This document shows, in pieces, positions 1 through 5,525 of a DNA stretch of 11,803 nucleotides. Positions within the stretch are counted from its first letter, which is position 1. Every line of letters begins with the position of its first letter. The notes beneath the pieces are model-generated. The model had not been told where the DNA came from. It ran no database searches and worked only from the letters and a program-made list of their open reading frames with translations. The stretch is from Intrasporangium_A sp039812505 (GTDB taxonomy: Bacteria; Actinomycetota; Actinomycetes; Actinomycetales; Dermatophilaceae), in NCBI RefSeq assembly GCF_039812505.1, contig NZ_JBDIAQ010000110.1, positions 1 through 11,803 of the forward strand, in the 5' to 3' direction. The position numbers and the translations under genes were made by a program.

Positions 1-10
1 ACCTGCAGGC

Positions 11-1018
11 TCACCGGCCGATCCGGGCGTAGGACTGCTCGGCCGCGGCCTTGGCGGCGGTCCACCAGTCGGGGTTGGCGCGGTACCACTCGATGGTCTG
101 GGCCAGCCCGGCTCGCAGGTTGCCGTAGCGCGGCGTCCAGTCGGTCTCGGCGCGCAGCTTGGTCGAGTCGATCGCGTAGCGCAGGTCGTGGCCGGGTCGG
201 TCGGGCACATGCTCGAACCAGTCGGCCGGCCGGCCCATGAGCTCGAGCAGGATCGCCACGATCTCGAGGTTGTTCTGCTCGCCGTCGGCGCCGATGAGGT
301 AGGTCTGGCCGAGTCGGCCCTGCTCGATGATCGCGACGACCGCGTCGTTGTGGTCGTCGACGTGGATCCAGTCGCGCACATTGGTCCCGGCACCGTAGAC
401 CTTTGGCCGGATGCCTTGCAGAATGTTGGTGATCTGGCGGGGGATGAACTTCTCGACGTGCTGGCGCGGACCGTAGTTGTTCGAGCAGTTCGAGATCGTC
501 GCCTTGATCCCGAACGACCGGATCCAGGCCCGCACGAGTAGATCGGCACCCGCCTTGGTCGCCGAGTACGGGCTGGACGGGTTGACCGGGGTGGCCTCGG
601 TGAATCGCCTCGGGTCGTCGAGCTCCAGGTCGCCGTATACCTCGTCGGTCGAGATGTGGTGGATCCGCTTGCCGTGCTTGCGAACTGCTTCCAGGAGCCG
701 GAACGTACCGACGATGTTGGACTCGACGAACGGCCAGGGGTGCTCGAGGCTGTTGTCGTTGTGCGACTCGGCCGCGAAGTGGACGACCAAGTCGTGCTCG
801 GCCACGAGCCGGTCCACTAGCGCCTCGTCGGCCACGTCTCCGACCACCAAACGTACCTGGCCCGGCCCGTCACCCAGGACCGAGGCCAGCGATTCGCGAT
901 GCGCGGCATACGTGAGCTTGTCGAGCACCGTCAGCGTCCAGCCCGGTCGGCTCCGGTGGGTGCGCAACACGAAGTTCGATCCGATGAAGCCGGCACCGCC
1001 GGTCACTAGGACACGCAT
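11..1018 (-). CDS. rfbB: dTDP-glucose 4,6-dehydratase (RmlB)
   Basis: Second step of dTDP-L-rhamnose synthesis: cytosolic NAD-dependent conversion of dTDP-glucose to dTDP-4-keto-6-deoxyglucose. The 335-residue product is an extended short-chain dehydrogenase of normal family length. Seen directly: the nucleotide-binding motif TGGAGFIG at residues 6-13, AAESH near 82-86, HISTDEVYGD at 121-130 carrying the catalytic Thr-Asp-Glu, the Y151-x3-K155 pair, and NNYGPRQHVEKFIPR near 180-194. It resembles mycobacterial RmlB throughout. The ATG is followed at once by the Rossmann beta strand, which supports this start. No Shine-Dalgarno is visible; a TAACCT hexamer lies 6 bases upstream, so the mRNA is probably leaderless. 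It is divergent from the capD-like gene. What follows its stop lies outside the window. Identity is secure; exclusive use for rhamnose is inferred from rmlA, rmlC and rmlD nearby. Confidence 0.96.
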   Translation of the reverse strand: MRVLVTGGAGFIGSNFVLRTHRSRPGWTLTVLDKLTYAAHRESLASVLGDGPGQVRLVVGDVADEALVDRLVAEHDLVVHFAAESHNDNSLEHPWPFVESNIVGTFRLLEAVRKHGKRIHHISTDEVYGDLELDDPRRFTEATPVNPSSPYSATKAGADLLVRAWIRSFGIKATISNCSNNYGPRQHVEKFIPRQITNILQGIRPKVYGAGTNVRDWIHVDDHNDAVVAIIEQGRLGQTYLIGADGEQNNLEIVAILLELMGRPADWFEHVPDRPGHDLRYAIDSTKLRAETDWTPRYGNLRAGLAQTIEWYRANPDWWTAAKAAAEQSYARIGR

Positions 1019-1024
1019 GCGCGC

Positions 1025-1030
1025 AGGTTA
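1025..1030 (-). promoter_or_regulatory. Putative -10 element of rfbB, leaderless start
   Basis: Read on the minus strand, TAACCT is followed by six bases and then the rfbB ATG. That places the expected transcription start at or one base before the A of the ATG. The gene has no Shine-Dalgarno. No convincing -35 hexamer is seen; a palindrome occupies that region. Same hexamer as at rfbA. Confidence 0.5.
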
Positions 1031-1045
1031 CCGGGTCGAGGATCA

Positions 1046-1060
1046 GTTGCGAGTCGCAAC
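1046..1060. promoter_or_regulatory. 15-base perfect palindrome, candidate operator upstream of rfbB
   Basis: GTTGCGA-G-TCGCAAC is a perfect 7-base inverted repeat around one central base. If rfbB transcription starts at its ATG, the site spans about -28 to -42, that is the -35 region, where a repressor would block or an activator would contact polymerase. No regulator gene is in the window, so the ligand and protein are unknown. Confidence 0.35.
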
Positions 1061-1108
1061 CGGACTGCCCATCCCGGAGGCCATGTACAGATCGCCATCG
1101 CCCGCCTG

Positions 1109-1132
1109 AGGCTGTCATGTTTGTCACAGCCT
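1109..1132. repeat. Inverted repeat in the rfbB/capD divergent spacer
   Basis: AGGCTGT and ACAGCCT form a perfect 7-base inverted repeat around a 10-base AT-richer loop. The 297-base spacer between the two divergent genes (1019-1315) holds this repeat, the rfbB palindrome and the two candidate -10 elements. I see no gene in it. The repeat could be a protein-binding site or a weak hairpin; orientation cannot be decided. Confidence 0.25.
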
Positions 1133-1243
1133 GGGCTGCGATGTGCCCTATCTCCCGGGCTGGGTAGGCTCGCGGGGCGGCCGGAACCTCTACCGGGTGG
1201 ATCGTCATGTGGTCTGTTGTGTCCGGCAAGTCCGAATTGAGTG

Positions 1244-1249
1244 TAGGCT
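1244..1249 (+). promoter_or_regulatory. Possible -10 element of the capD-like gene
   Basis: TAGGCT fits the actinobacterial TANNNT pattern and would give a leader of about 60 bases before the GTG at 1316. The nearest -35-like hexamer, TTGTGT at 1217-1222, is 21 bases away, which is too far for a normal sigma-70 promoter. The call is weak. Confidence 0.25.
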
Positions 1250-1305
1250 GCGCACGTTCTCACCACGTCACTGTCAGATGCCACCGTGGAGATACGGTCC
1301 ACTTC

Positions 1306-1310
1306 GGAGG
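1306..1310 (+). promoter_or_regulatory. Shine-Dalgarno that decides the capD start
   Basis: GGAGG lies five bases before GTG 1316. The longer in-frame reading from GTG 1286 has no such site, only a poor TCAGAT hexamer six bases upstream. The downstream GTG is therefore preferred. Confidence 0.6.
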
Positions 1311-1315
1311 CGACA

Positions 1316-3175
1316 GTGACGACGCGATTGTCATCACTTGAGTCAGGGGTTTTGGTTGTGTCACGGGGAGCGCGGCGACGTGCTCGCATCATGCGGGCGG
1401 TCTGGGCGGTTATCGATGCGGTGGTCTGGGTCATTGCGATCTATGCGACCACGTATCTCCGACTGGACTCCTCGCTGGGCCACTTCGCCTCGGGCCTGGC
1501 CCTCGCCGGAGCCATCGCGTTCACGTCGCACATGGTCATCGGGCACCTGATCGGACCATACGCCATCGACCATGTCCGGGCTTCGTTCGACGAGGTCCGT
1601 GACCTTACGATCGCGGTCACCATCACCGCCATCGGGTTGTTCGCCTGGTCCGTTCTGCAGACGGGGGTCATGCCGCGGGGGACCGGGCCGACGGCTGGGG
1701 CGATGGCGCTGATCGCCATGCTCGGGCTTCGGTTCGTGGTGCGGACCTTCCGGGCGCGGTCCTCGAAGGGTCGCCGAGCCGCTCGACGGGCTCTGATCTT
1801 CGGCGCGGGCGAGGCGGGGCGACGTCTGGTACACAGCCTCATCTATGACGACTCGAACGGGATCATTCCGCTGGCCTTCCTCGATGATGACCGGTCCAAG
1901 CAGCGGCTGCGCATTGAGGGATTCCGGGTACGCGGCAGACGTCAAGACCTCGCCCCAGTCGCGGAACGGCTCGGCGCCGACACACTGATCGTGGCCCTAC
2001 CCAGCGCAGACTCCACGCTACTTCGCGAGCTGGCGTGCCTCGCCGACGACGCCGGACTCGAGCTGCTGGTGTTGCCTCCCCTACGGGAGATCATGGGTGG
2101 CAAGCCGACGACCAACGACCTGCGTTCTCTCGACGTCACCGACCTGTTGGGTCGCAAGCCGGTCCAGCTCGACACGAGGCGCATCGCGGAGCACCTCGCC
2201 GGCAAGCGTGTCCTGGTCACTGGGGCCGGGGGGTCCATCGGCTCCGAGCTGTGTCGCCAGGTCGCGGCATTCCAACCTGCGAAGCTCTACCTGCTCGACC
2301 GTGACGAGTCCGGCCTGCAGGCCACCCAGCTGAGCCTGACCGGCAGCGGCCTGCTCGACACCGATGACGTGCTGCTCGCGAACATCAGAGAGCGACAAGA
2401 CCTGCTACGGGTCTTCGAGAGGATCCGACCAGAGATCGTGTTTCACGCAGCCGCGCTGAAGCATCTGCCTCTGCTCGAGAGGTTCCCGCTCGAGGCATGG
2501 AAGACCAACGTCATCGGCACCCGGAACGTGCTCGAGGCGGCTGCGAGCGTCGGAGTCGAGATCTTCGTCAACATCTCGACCGACAAGGCGGCCGACCCGA
2601 CCTCGGTGCTCGGCTACAGCAAACGGCTGGCCGAGCGGCTCACCGCCGACTTCGCGTTGCACCACCACGGTCGGTATGTCTCTGTCCGGTTCGGCAACGT
2701 GCTTGGCTCGCGTGGCTCCGTGATCCACGTCTTCCGTGAGCAGATTGAGCGCGGGGGACCGGTAACCGTGACGCACCCTGAGGTCAAGCGGTACTTCATG
2801 CTTGTCCCCGAAGCCTGCCAGCTCGTCCTCGAGGCCGCCTCGATAGGTCGTGATGGCGAGGTGATGGTCCTCGAGATGGGAGAGCAGGTCAGGATCGTCG
2901 ACCTGGCCGAGACCATGGTCCGGATGAGCGGACGCGCCGACGTCGACATCCAGTTCAGCGGTCTGCGCGACGGCGAGAAGTTGGGCGAGGACCTGTTCGC
3001 CGACGCGGAGGGAAGACGCAAGACGGAGCACCCGCTCGTCGACAGCGTCGACGTCCCGGCGCTCTCGCCTCACCAACTGCCCGAGCGTCAGTTTGACCAT
3101 TCGGCCGCTGCCGAGACGTACATGCGCACCCATGCGCTCACCAGATCGCTCGGGCGGGAGCTGAGCCGGGCATGA
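1316..3175 (+). CDS. Membrane-anchored nucleotide-sugar 4,6-dehydratase, CapD/WbpM/PglF family
   Basis: Predicted to dehydrate a UDP-N-acetylhexosamine at C4/C6 for a modified amino sugar of the surface polysaccharide. The 619-residue protein has a basic N-terminus, about four membrane helices (roughly 26-50, 59-80, 97-114, 128-142), a first Rossmann domain with GAGEAG at 163-168, and a C-terminal Polysacc_synt_2 dehydratase domain with TGAGGSIGS at 302-310. STDKA at 421-425 holds the Thr-Asp-Lys used by this family. At the usual YxxxK place it reads LGYSK (432-436), so the SDR tyrosine is replaced by Leu; long WbpM-type enzymes carry Met there. A GTG start 30 bases upstream would add ten residues but lacks a Shine-Dalgarno. 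It is transcribed away from rfbB and followed by a strong hairpin. Family is secure; the exact sugar is unknown. Confidence 0.9.
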   Translation: MTTRLSSLESGVLVVSRGARRRARIMRAVWAVIDAVVWVIAIYATTYLRLDSSLGHFASGLALAGAIAFTSHMVIGHLIGPYAIDHVRASFDEVRDLTIAVTITAIGLFAWSVLQTGVMPRGTGPTAGAMALIAMLGLRFVVRTFRARSSKGRRAARRALIFGAGEAGRRLVHSLIYDDSNGIIPLAFLDDDRSKQRLRIEGFRVRGRRQDLAPVAERLGADTLIVALPSADSTLLRELACLADDAGLELLVLPPLREIMGGKPTTNDLRSLDVTDLLGRKPVQLDTRRIAEHLAGKRVLVTGAGGSIGSELCRQVAAFQPAKLYLLDRDESGLQATQLSLTGSGLLDTDDVLLANIRERQDLLRVFERIRPEIVFHAAALKHLPLLERFPLEAWKTNVIGTRNVLEAAASVGVEIFVNISTDKAADPTSVLGYSKRLAERLTADFALHHHGRYVSVRFGNVLGSRGSVIHVFREQIERGGPVTVTHPEVKRYFMLVPEACQLVLEAASIGRDGEVMVLEMGEQVRIVDLAETMVRMSGRADVDIQFSGLRDGEKLGEDLFADAEGRRKTEHPLVDSVDVPALSPHQLPERQFDHSAAAETYMRTHALTRSLGRELSRA

Positions 3176-3178
3176 GCC

Positions 3179-3218
3179 GGCCAGCCAAGTCATTGGCGAG
3201 TGCCACCGGTGGCTGGCC
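3179..3218 (+). terminator. Hairpin after the capD-like gene, probable terminator
   Basis: GGCCAGCCA (3179-3187) pairs perfectly with TGGCTGGCC (3210-3218). Inside, TGGC (3194-3197) and GCCA (3202-3205) can form a second stem with a four-base loop. The stem begins three bases after the stop codon. There is no U-tract, which is common for actinobacterial terminators. A 12-base palindrome, GCCACCGGTGGC (3202-3213), can compete with the outer stem. Confidence 0.5.
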
Positions 3219-3268
3219 CCTCGCTCGAGCCGCATCAGGCTACGCCGGTGTGGTCCGGCTCTGACCGG

Positions 3269-3274
3269 TAACCT
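3269..3274 (+). promoter_or_regulatory. Putative -10 element of rfbA, leaderless start
   Basis: TAACCT is followed by eight bases and the rfbA ATG, with no Shine-Dalgarno in between. The preceding bases CCGG are shared with the rfbB element. No -35 hexamer is evident. Confidence 0.45.
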
Positions 3275-3282
3275 CGCATCCT

Positions 3283-4176
3283 ATGAAGGGGATCATCCTC
3301 GCCGGCGGGTCCGGCACACGGCTACATCCGATCACCCGCGCGATCAGCAAACAGCTCATGCCCGTGTACGACAAGCCGATGGTCTATTACCCGCTCTCGA
3401 CGCTCATGATGGCCGGCATCCGGGAGATCCTCGTCATCACGACCCCGCACGACAACATGCAGTTCCAACGGCTGCTCGGCGACGGGTCGCAATGGGGTGC
3501 CAGCATTACCTACACAGTGCAGGCCTCACCGGACGGCCTGGCCCAGGCGTTCCTCCTCGGAGCCGACTTCATCGGTCACGACAAGGTCGCCCTCGTGCTC
3601 GGTGACAACATCTTCTTCGGCCCCGGCCTGGGAACGCGTCTAGCCGACCACGTTGACGTGGATGGTGGCCACATCTTCGCCCAACGGGTCCACGACCCCA
3701 CCGCCTACGGTGTCGTCGAGTTCGATGAGGACGGCCGGGTCCTGTCGATCGAGGAGAAACCGGCCAACCCCCGGTCACGGTTCGCCGTGCCCGGCCTCTA
3801 CTTCTACGACAACGACGTCATCCAGATCGCCCGCGGGTTGACGCCGAGCCCGCGTGGCGAGCTCGAGATCACGGCGGTCAACGACGCCTACCTCCGGCGC
3901 GGATCGTTGACCGTGAGCGTCCTGCCACGCGGGACAGCGTGGTTCGACACTGGGACGTTCGAGGGCCTGATCGAGGCGAGCCAGTTCGTCCATGTCGTCG
4001 AGGTCCGCCAGGGGCAGAAGATCGGCTGCGTCGAGGAGATCGCGTGGCGCAACGGCTGGATCGACGACGAGCGCCTGTCCCGTCACGGCGACGACCAGCT
4101 CAAGAGCGGCTACGGAGCCTACCTGCACGGCCTGCTGCTCGACGGCCAGGGCCAGGTGCAGGGTTCCGGGGTCTGA
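3283..4176 (+). CDS. rfbA: Glucose-1-phosphate thymidylyltransferase (RmlA)
   Basis: First step of dTDP-rhamnose synthesis: dTTP plus glucose-1-phosphate gives dTDP-glucose and pyrophosphate, in the cytosol. The 297-residue product has the usual family length. The sugar-nucleotide transferase signature is at the N-terminus: LAGGSGTRL at residues 6-14, then SKQLMPVYDKPMVYYPLS at about 22-39. LVLGDNIFFG near 105-114 holds the metal-binding Asp, EEKP lies near 157-160, and TAWFDTGTFEGL follows near 219-230. The ATG opens directly on the first beta strand of the nucleotide fold, so the start is firm. The gene sits behind a terminator-like hairpin and its own probable leaderless promoter, and is followed after 45 bases by the leader ORF and rmlC. 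RmlA enzymes are commonly feedback-inhibited by dTDP-rhamnose; that is family knowledge, not seen here. Confidence 0.96.
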   Translation: MKGIILAGGSGTRLHPITRAISKQLMPVYDKPMVYYPLSTLMMAGIREILVITTPHDNMQFQRLLGDGSQWGASITYTVQASPDGLAQAFLLGADFIGHDKVALVLGDNIFFGPGLGTRLADHVDVDGGHIFAQRVHDPTAYGVVEFDEDGRVLSIEEKPANPRSRFAVPGLYFYDNDVIQIARGLTPSPRGELEITAVNDAYLRRGSLTVSVLPRGTAWFDTGTFEGLIEASQFVHVVEVRQGQKIGCVEEIAWRNGWIDDERLSRHGDDQLKSGYGAYLHGLLLDGQGQVQGSGV

Positions 4177-4208
4177 GGTTCCCGAAGCGCGACTCCCCGG
4201 TGTGACGC

Positions 4209-4214
4209 TACCGT
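4209..4214 (+). promoter_or_regulatory. Putative -10 element upstream of the rmlC leader ORF
   Basis: TACCGT is followed by exactly seven bases and GTG 4222, the standard distance from a -10 hexamer to the transcription start. This predicts a leaderless mRNA that begins with the leader ORF rather than with rmlC. An identical TACCGT precedes the gene at 10372. Confidence 0.45.
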
Positions 4215-4221
4215 TGGGGAC

Positions 4222-4287
4222 GTGAACCGACCATCGAACCAGTGTGTCACGCGTGACGTCAGTGGCGGCCAGACCGGACCAACCTGA
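4222..4287 (+). CDS. Proposed 21-residue leader peptide overlapping rmlC
   Basis: An open frame runs from GTG 4222 to TGA 4285-4287. The peptide begins VNRPSNQC and ends GGQTGPT. Its stop shares one base with the rmlC start (TGATG), a classic termination-reinitiation arrangement. rmlC itself has no Shine-Dalgarno, so coupling would explain how it is translated. The start lies seven bases after a TANNNT hexamer. Against it: the ORF is short, its third-position GC is lower than in the flanking genes, and no homologue is known to me. It has no run of a single amino acid, so classic attenuation is not indicated. A perfect palindrome, GTCACGCGTGAC, lies inside it at 4246-4257. Existence is inference; the overlap is seen. 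Confidence 0.4.
   Translation: MNRPSNQCVTRDVSGGQTGPT
4246..4257. repeat. 12-base palindrome inside the rmlC leader
   Basis: GTCACGCGTGAC is perfectly self-complementary and starts about 25 bases after the predicted transcription start. It could be an operator, or nothing: with no spacer it would make a poor RNA hairpin. Such palindromes arise often in GC-rich DNA. Confidence 0.25.
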
Positions 4288-4898
4288 TGCAGATCCGGCC
4301 CCTGTCGATCCACGGCGCGTGGGAGATCACCCCGCGTCAGTTCCCCGACGACCGCGGCGTCTTCCTCGAGTCGTTCCGTGGCGACCTGCTGGCCCGCGAG
4401 ATCGGGCACCGGATGGACGTCGTCCAGTCGAACGTCTCCGTTTCCGCCAAGGGCACGGTGCGGGGCGTCCACTTCGCCGAAGTGCCGGACGGCCAGGCAA
4501 AGTACGTGACGGCGCTGCGAGGTTCGCTCATCGACTACGTCGTCGATATTCGTGTCGGGTCGCCCACCTTCGGCCAGTGGGACTCCGTGCTGCTCAACAC
4601 CAAGGACCGTCGCGCGGTCTACCTCGCGGAGGGCCTCGGGCACGCATTCGTCGCCCTCGAGGACGAGACCACCGCGTACTATCTGTGCTCCTCGGCGTAC
4701 AACCCTGGGCGTGAGCACGGGATCAACCCGCTCGATCCCGCGATCGGGCTCGCCCTGCCAGAGGGCATCGAGCCGTTGCTGTCCCCGAAGGACGCCGCGG
4801 CGCCCACCCTGTCCGACCTGTCACTAACGGGCGGGCTGCCGACATACCAGACGTGTGTCAGCTTCTATGCGGAACGAGCGGCTGGCTCAGGAGCGTGA
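4287..4898 (+). CDS. rfbC: dTDP-4-dehydrorhamnose 3,5-epimerase (RmlC)
   Basis: Third step of dTDP-rhamnose synthesis: double epimerisation at C3 and C5 of dTDP-4-keto-6-deoxyglucose, in a cytosolic cupin dimer. The 203-residue product aligns by eye with mycobacterial RmlC from its first residues (GAWEITP at 10-16), which fixes the ATG. Visible active-site residues are His62 in RGVHFA, Lys72 in QAKYVT, Tyr132 in AYYLCS and Asp169 in SPKDAAAP; EGLGHAF at 115-121 is also typical. REHGINPLDP at 142-151 is the actinobacterial version of the substrate-loop region. The start overlaps the stop of a small leader ORF, and no Shine-Dalgarno is present. Three bases separate its stop from the phosphatase start, so the two form an operon. 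A related 3- or 5-only epimerase is possible but less likely given rmlA, rmlB and rmlD. Confidence 0.93.
   Translation: MQIRPLSIHGAWEITPRQFPDDRGVFLESFRGDLLAREIGHRMDVVQSNVSVSAKGTVRGVHFAEVPDGQAKYVTALRGSLIDYVVDIRVGSPTFGQWDSVLLNTKDRRAVYLAEGLGHAFVALEDETTAYYLCSSAYNPGREHGINPLDPAIGLALPEGIEPLLSPKDAAAPTLSDLSLTGGLPTYQTCVSFYAERAAGSGA
4889..4893 (+). promoter_or_regulatory. Shine-Dalgarno of the phosphatase gene
   Basis: AGGAG lies within the last codons of rfbC, eight bases before ATG 4902. It fixes that start and shows translation from the rfbC message. Confidence 0.55.
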
Positions 4899-4901
4899 TC
4901 G

Positions 4902-5489
4902 ATGAGTCAGGAAGGAGTCAACGGGCAGGTCCTCGTGGTATGCACCGGTAACGTGTGTCGGTCGCCCTACATGGAGCGACGTCTCCGACAGGGGCTCGAC
5001 GGATACGGCGTCGAGGTAGTGAGCGCCGGCACTAACGCGCTCGTGGGTGCAGGGATCGACCCGGGCAGTGCGGCCCTTCTGAAGGATGCCGGGGTCTCCG
5101 TCTGCGGCCACGAGGCACGTCAGCTCACCCGGGAGATGGTGTCCTCGACCGACCTCATCCTGGTTGCTGCGCGCGAACACCGCGCTGAGGTCGTGCAGTA
5201 CTTTCCCAAGGCCCTCGCCTACACGTTCACCTGGGGTGATTTCGCCGATCTGGTCGCCGGCCTGGACACGAGGCGGCTGGCCGAGTCGTCTCTTGGGCTG
5301 AGCTGGGTGTCCCGTGTCGCGGCCGAGGCTGCTGCCCGACGCGGAGTAGTCCTGCCCAGGGCCAAGTCGCAGACGGACATCCTGGACCCGTATCGTCAGG
5401 ACTCTGTGGCCTTCACCAGGATGGCGCGCCGGGTCGAGGTCGGTCTGTCCGACATCGTCGCCGCACTGACCCCTCGTTCACAGGACTGA
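4902..5489 (+). CDS. Low-molecular-weight protein tyrosine phosphatase (Wzb/PtpA-like)
   Basis: Predicted to remove phosphate from tyrosine residues, most likely on the Wzz/BY-kinase encoded just downstream on the other strand, as Wzb does for Wzc. Seen in the 195-residue protein: the P-loop VCTGNVCRS with nucleophile Cys14 and Arg20 (C-x5-R), and a late DILDPYRQ (159-166) whose Asp162-Pro is the family general acid. The usual family length is about 150 residues. The extra length is a segment at roughly 108-157, before the Asp-Pro loop, seen in some actinobacterial members. The gene follows rfbC by three bases with its own AGGAG. Its 3' end converges on the kinase, with a shared hairpin between them. 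Arsenate reductase, the other family with this fold, is less likely because of the DPY acid loop and the polysaccharide context. Confidence 0.88.
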   Translation: MSQEGVNGQVLVVCTGNVCRSPYMERRLRQGLDGYGVEVVSAGTNALVGAGIDPGSAALLKDAGVSVCGHEARQLTREMVSSTDLILVAAREHRAEVVQYFPKALAYTFTWGDFADLVAGLDTRRLAESSLGLSWVSRVAAEAAARRGVVLPRAKSQTDILDPYRQDSVAFTRMARRVEVGLSDIVAALTPRSQD

Positions 5490-5493
5490 CGGC

Positions 5494-5520
5494 GCTGGCA
5501 GGAGCCGGAAGCTCCCCAGC
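5494..5520. terminator. Shared hairpin between convergent phosphatase and kinase genes
   Basis: GCTGG-CA-GGAGC (5494-5505) can pair with GCTCC-CCAGC (5511-5520): ten base pairs with a two-base bulge and the loop CGGAA. It fills nearly all of the 36-base gap between two convergent stop codons, so it can serve both strands. No U-tract is present on either side. Confidence 0.5.
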
Positions 5521-5525
5521 CGGGC

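Noticed and set aside
1286..1315. Longer N-terminus of the capD-like gene from GTG 1286
   Set aside because: It has no Shine-Dalgarno and only a poor TCAGAT hexamer upstream, while GTG 1316 has GGAGG five bases before it.
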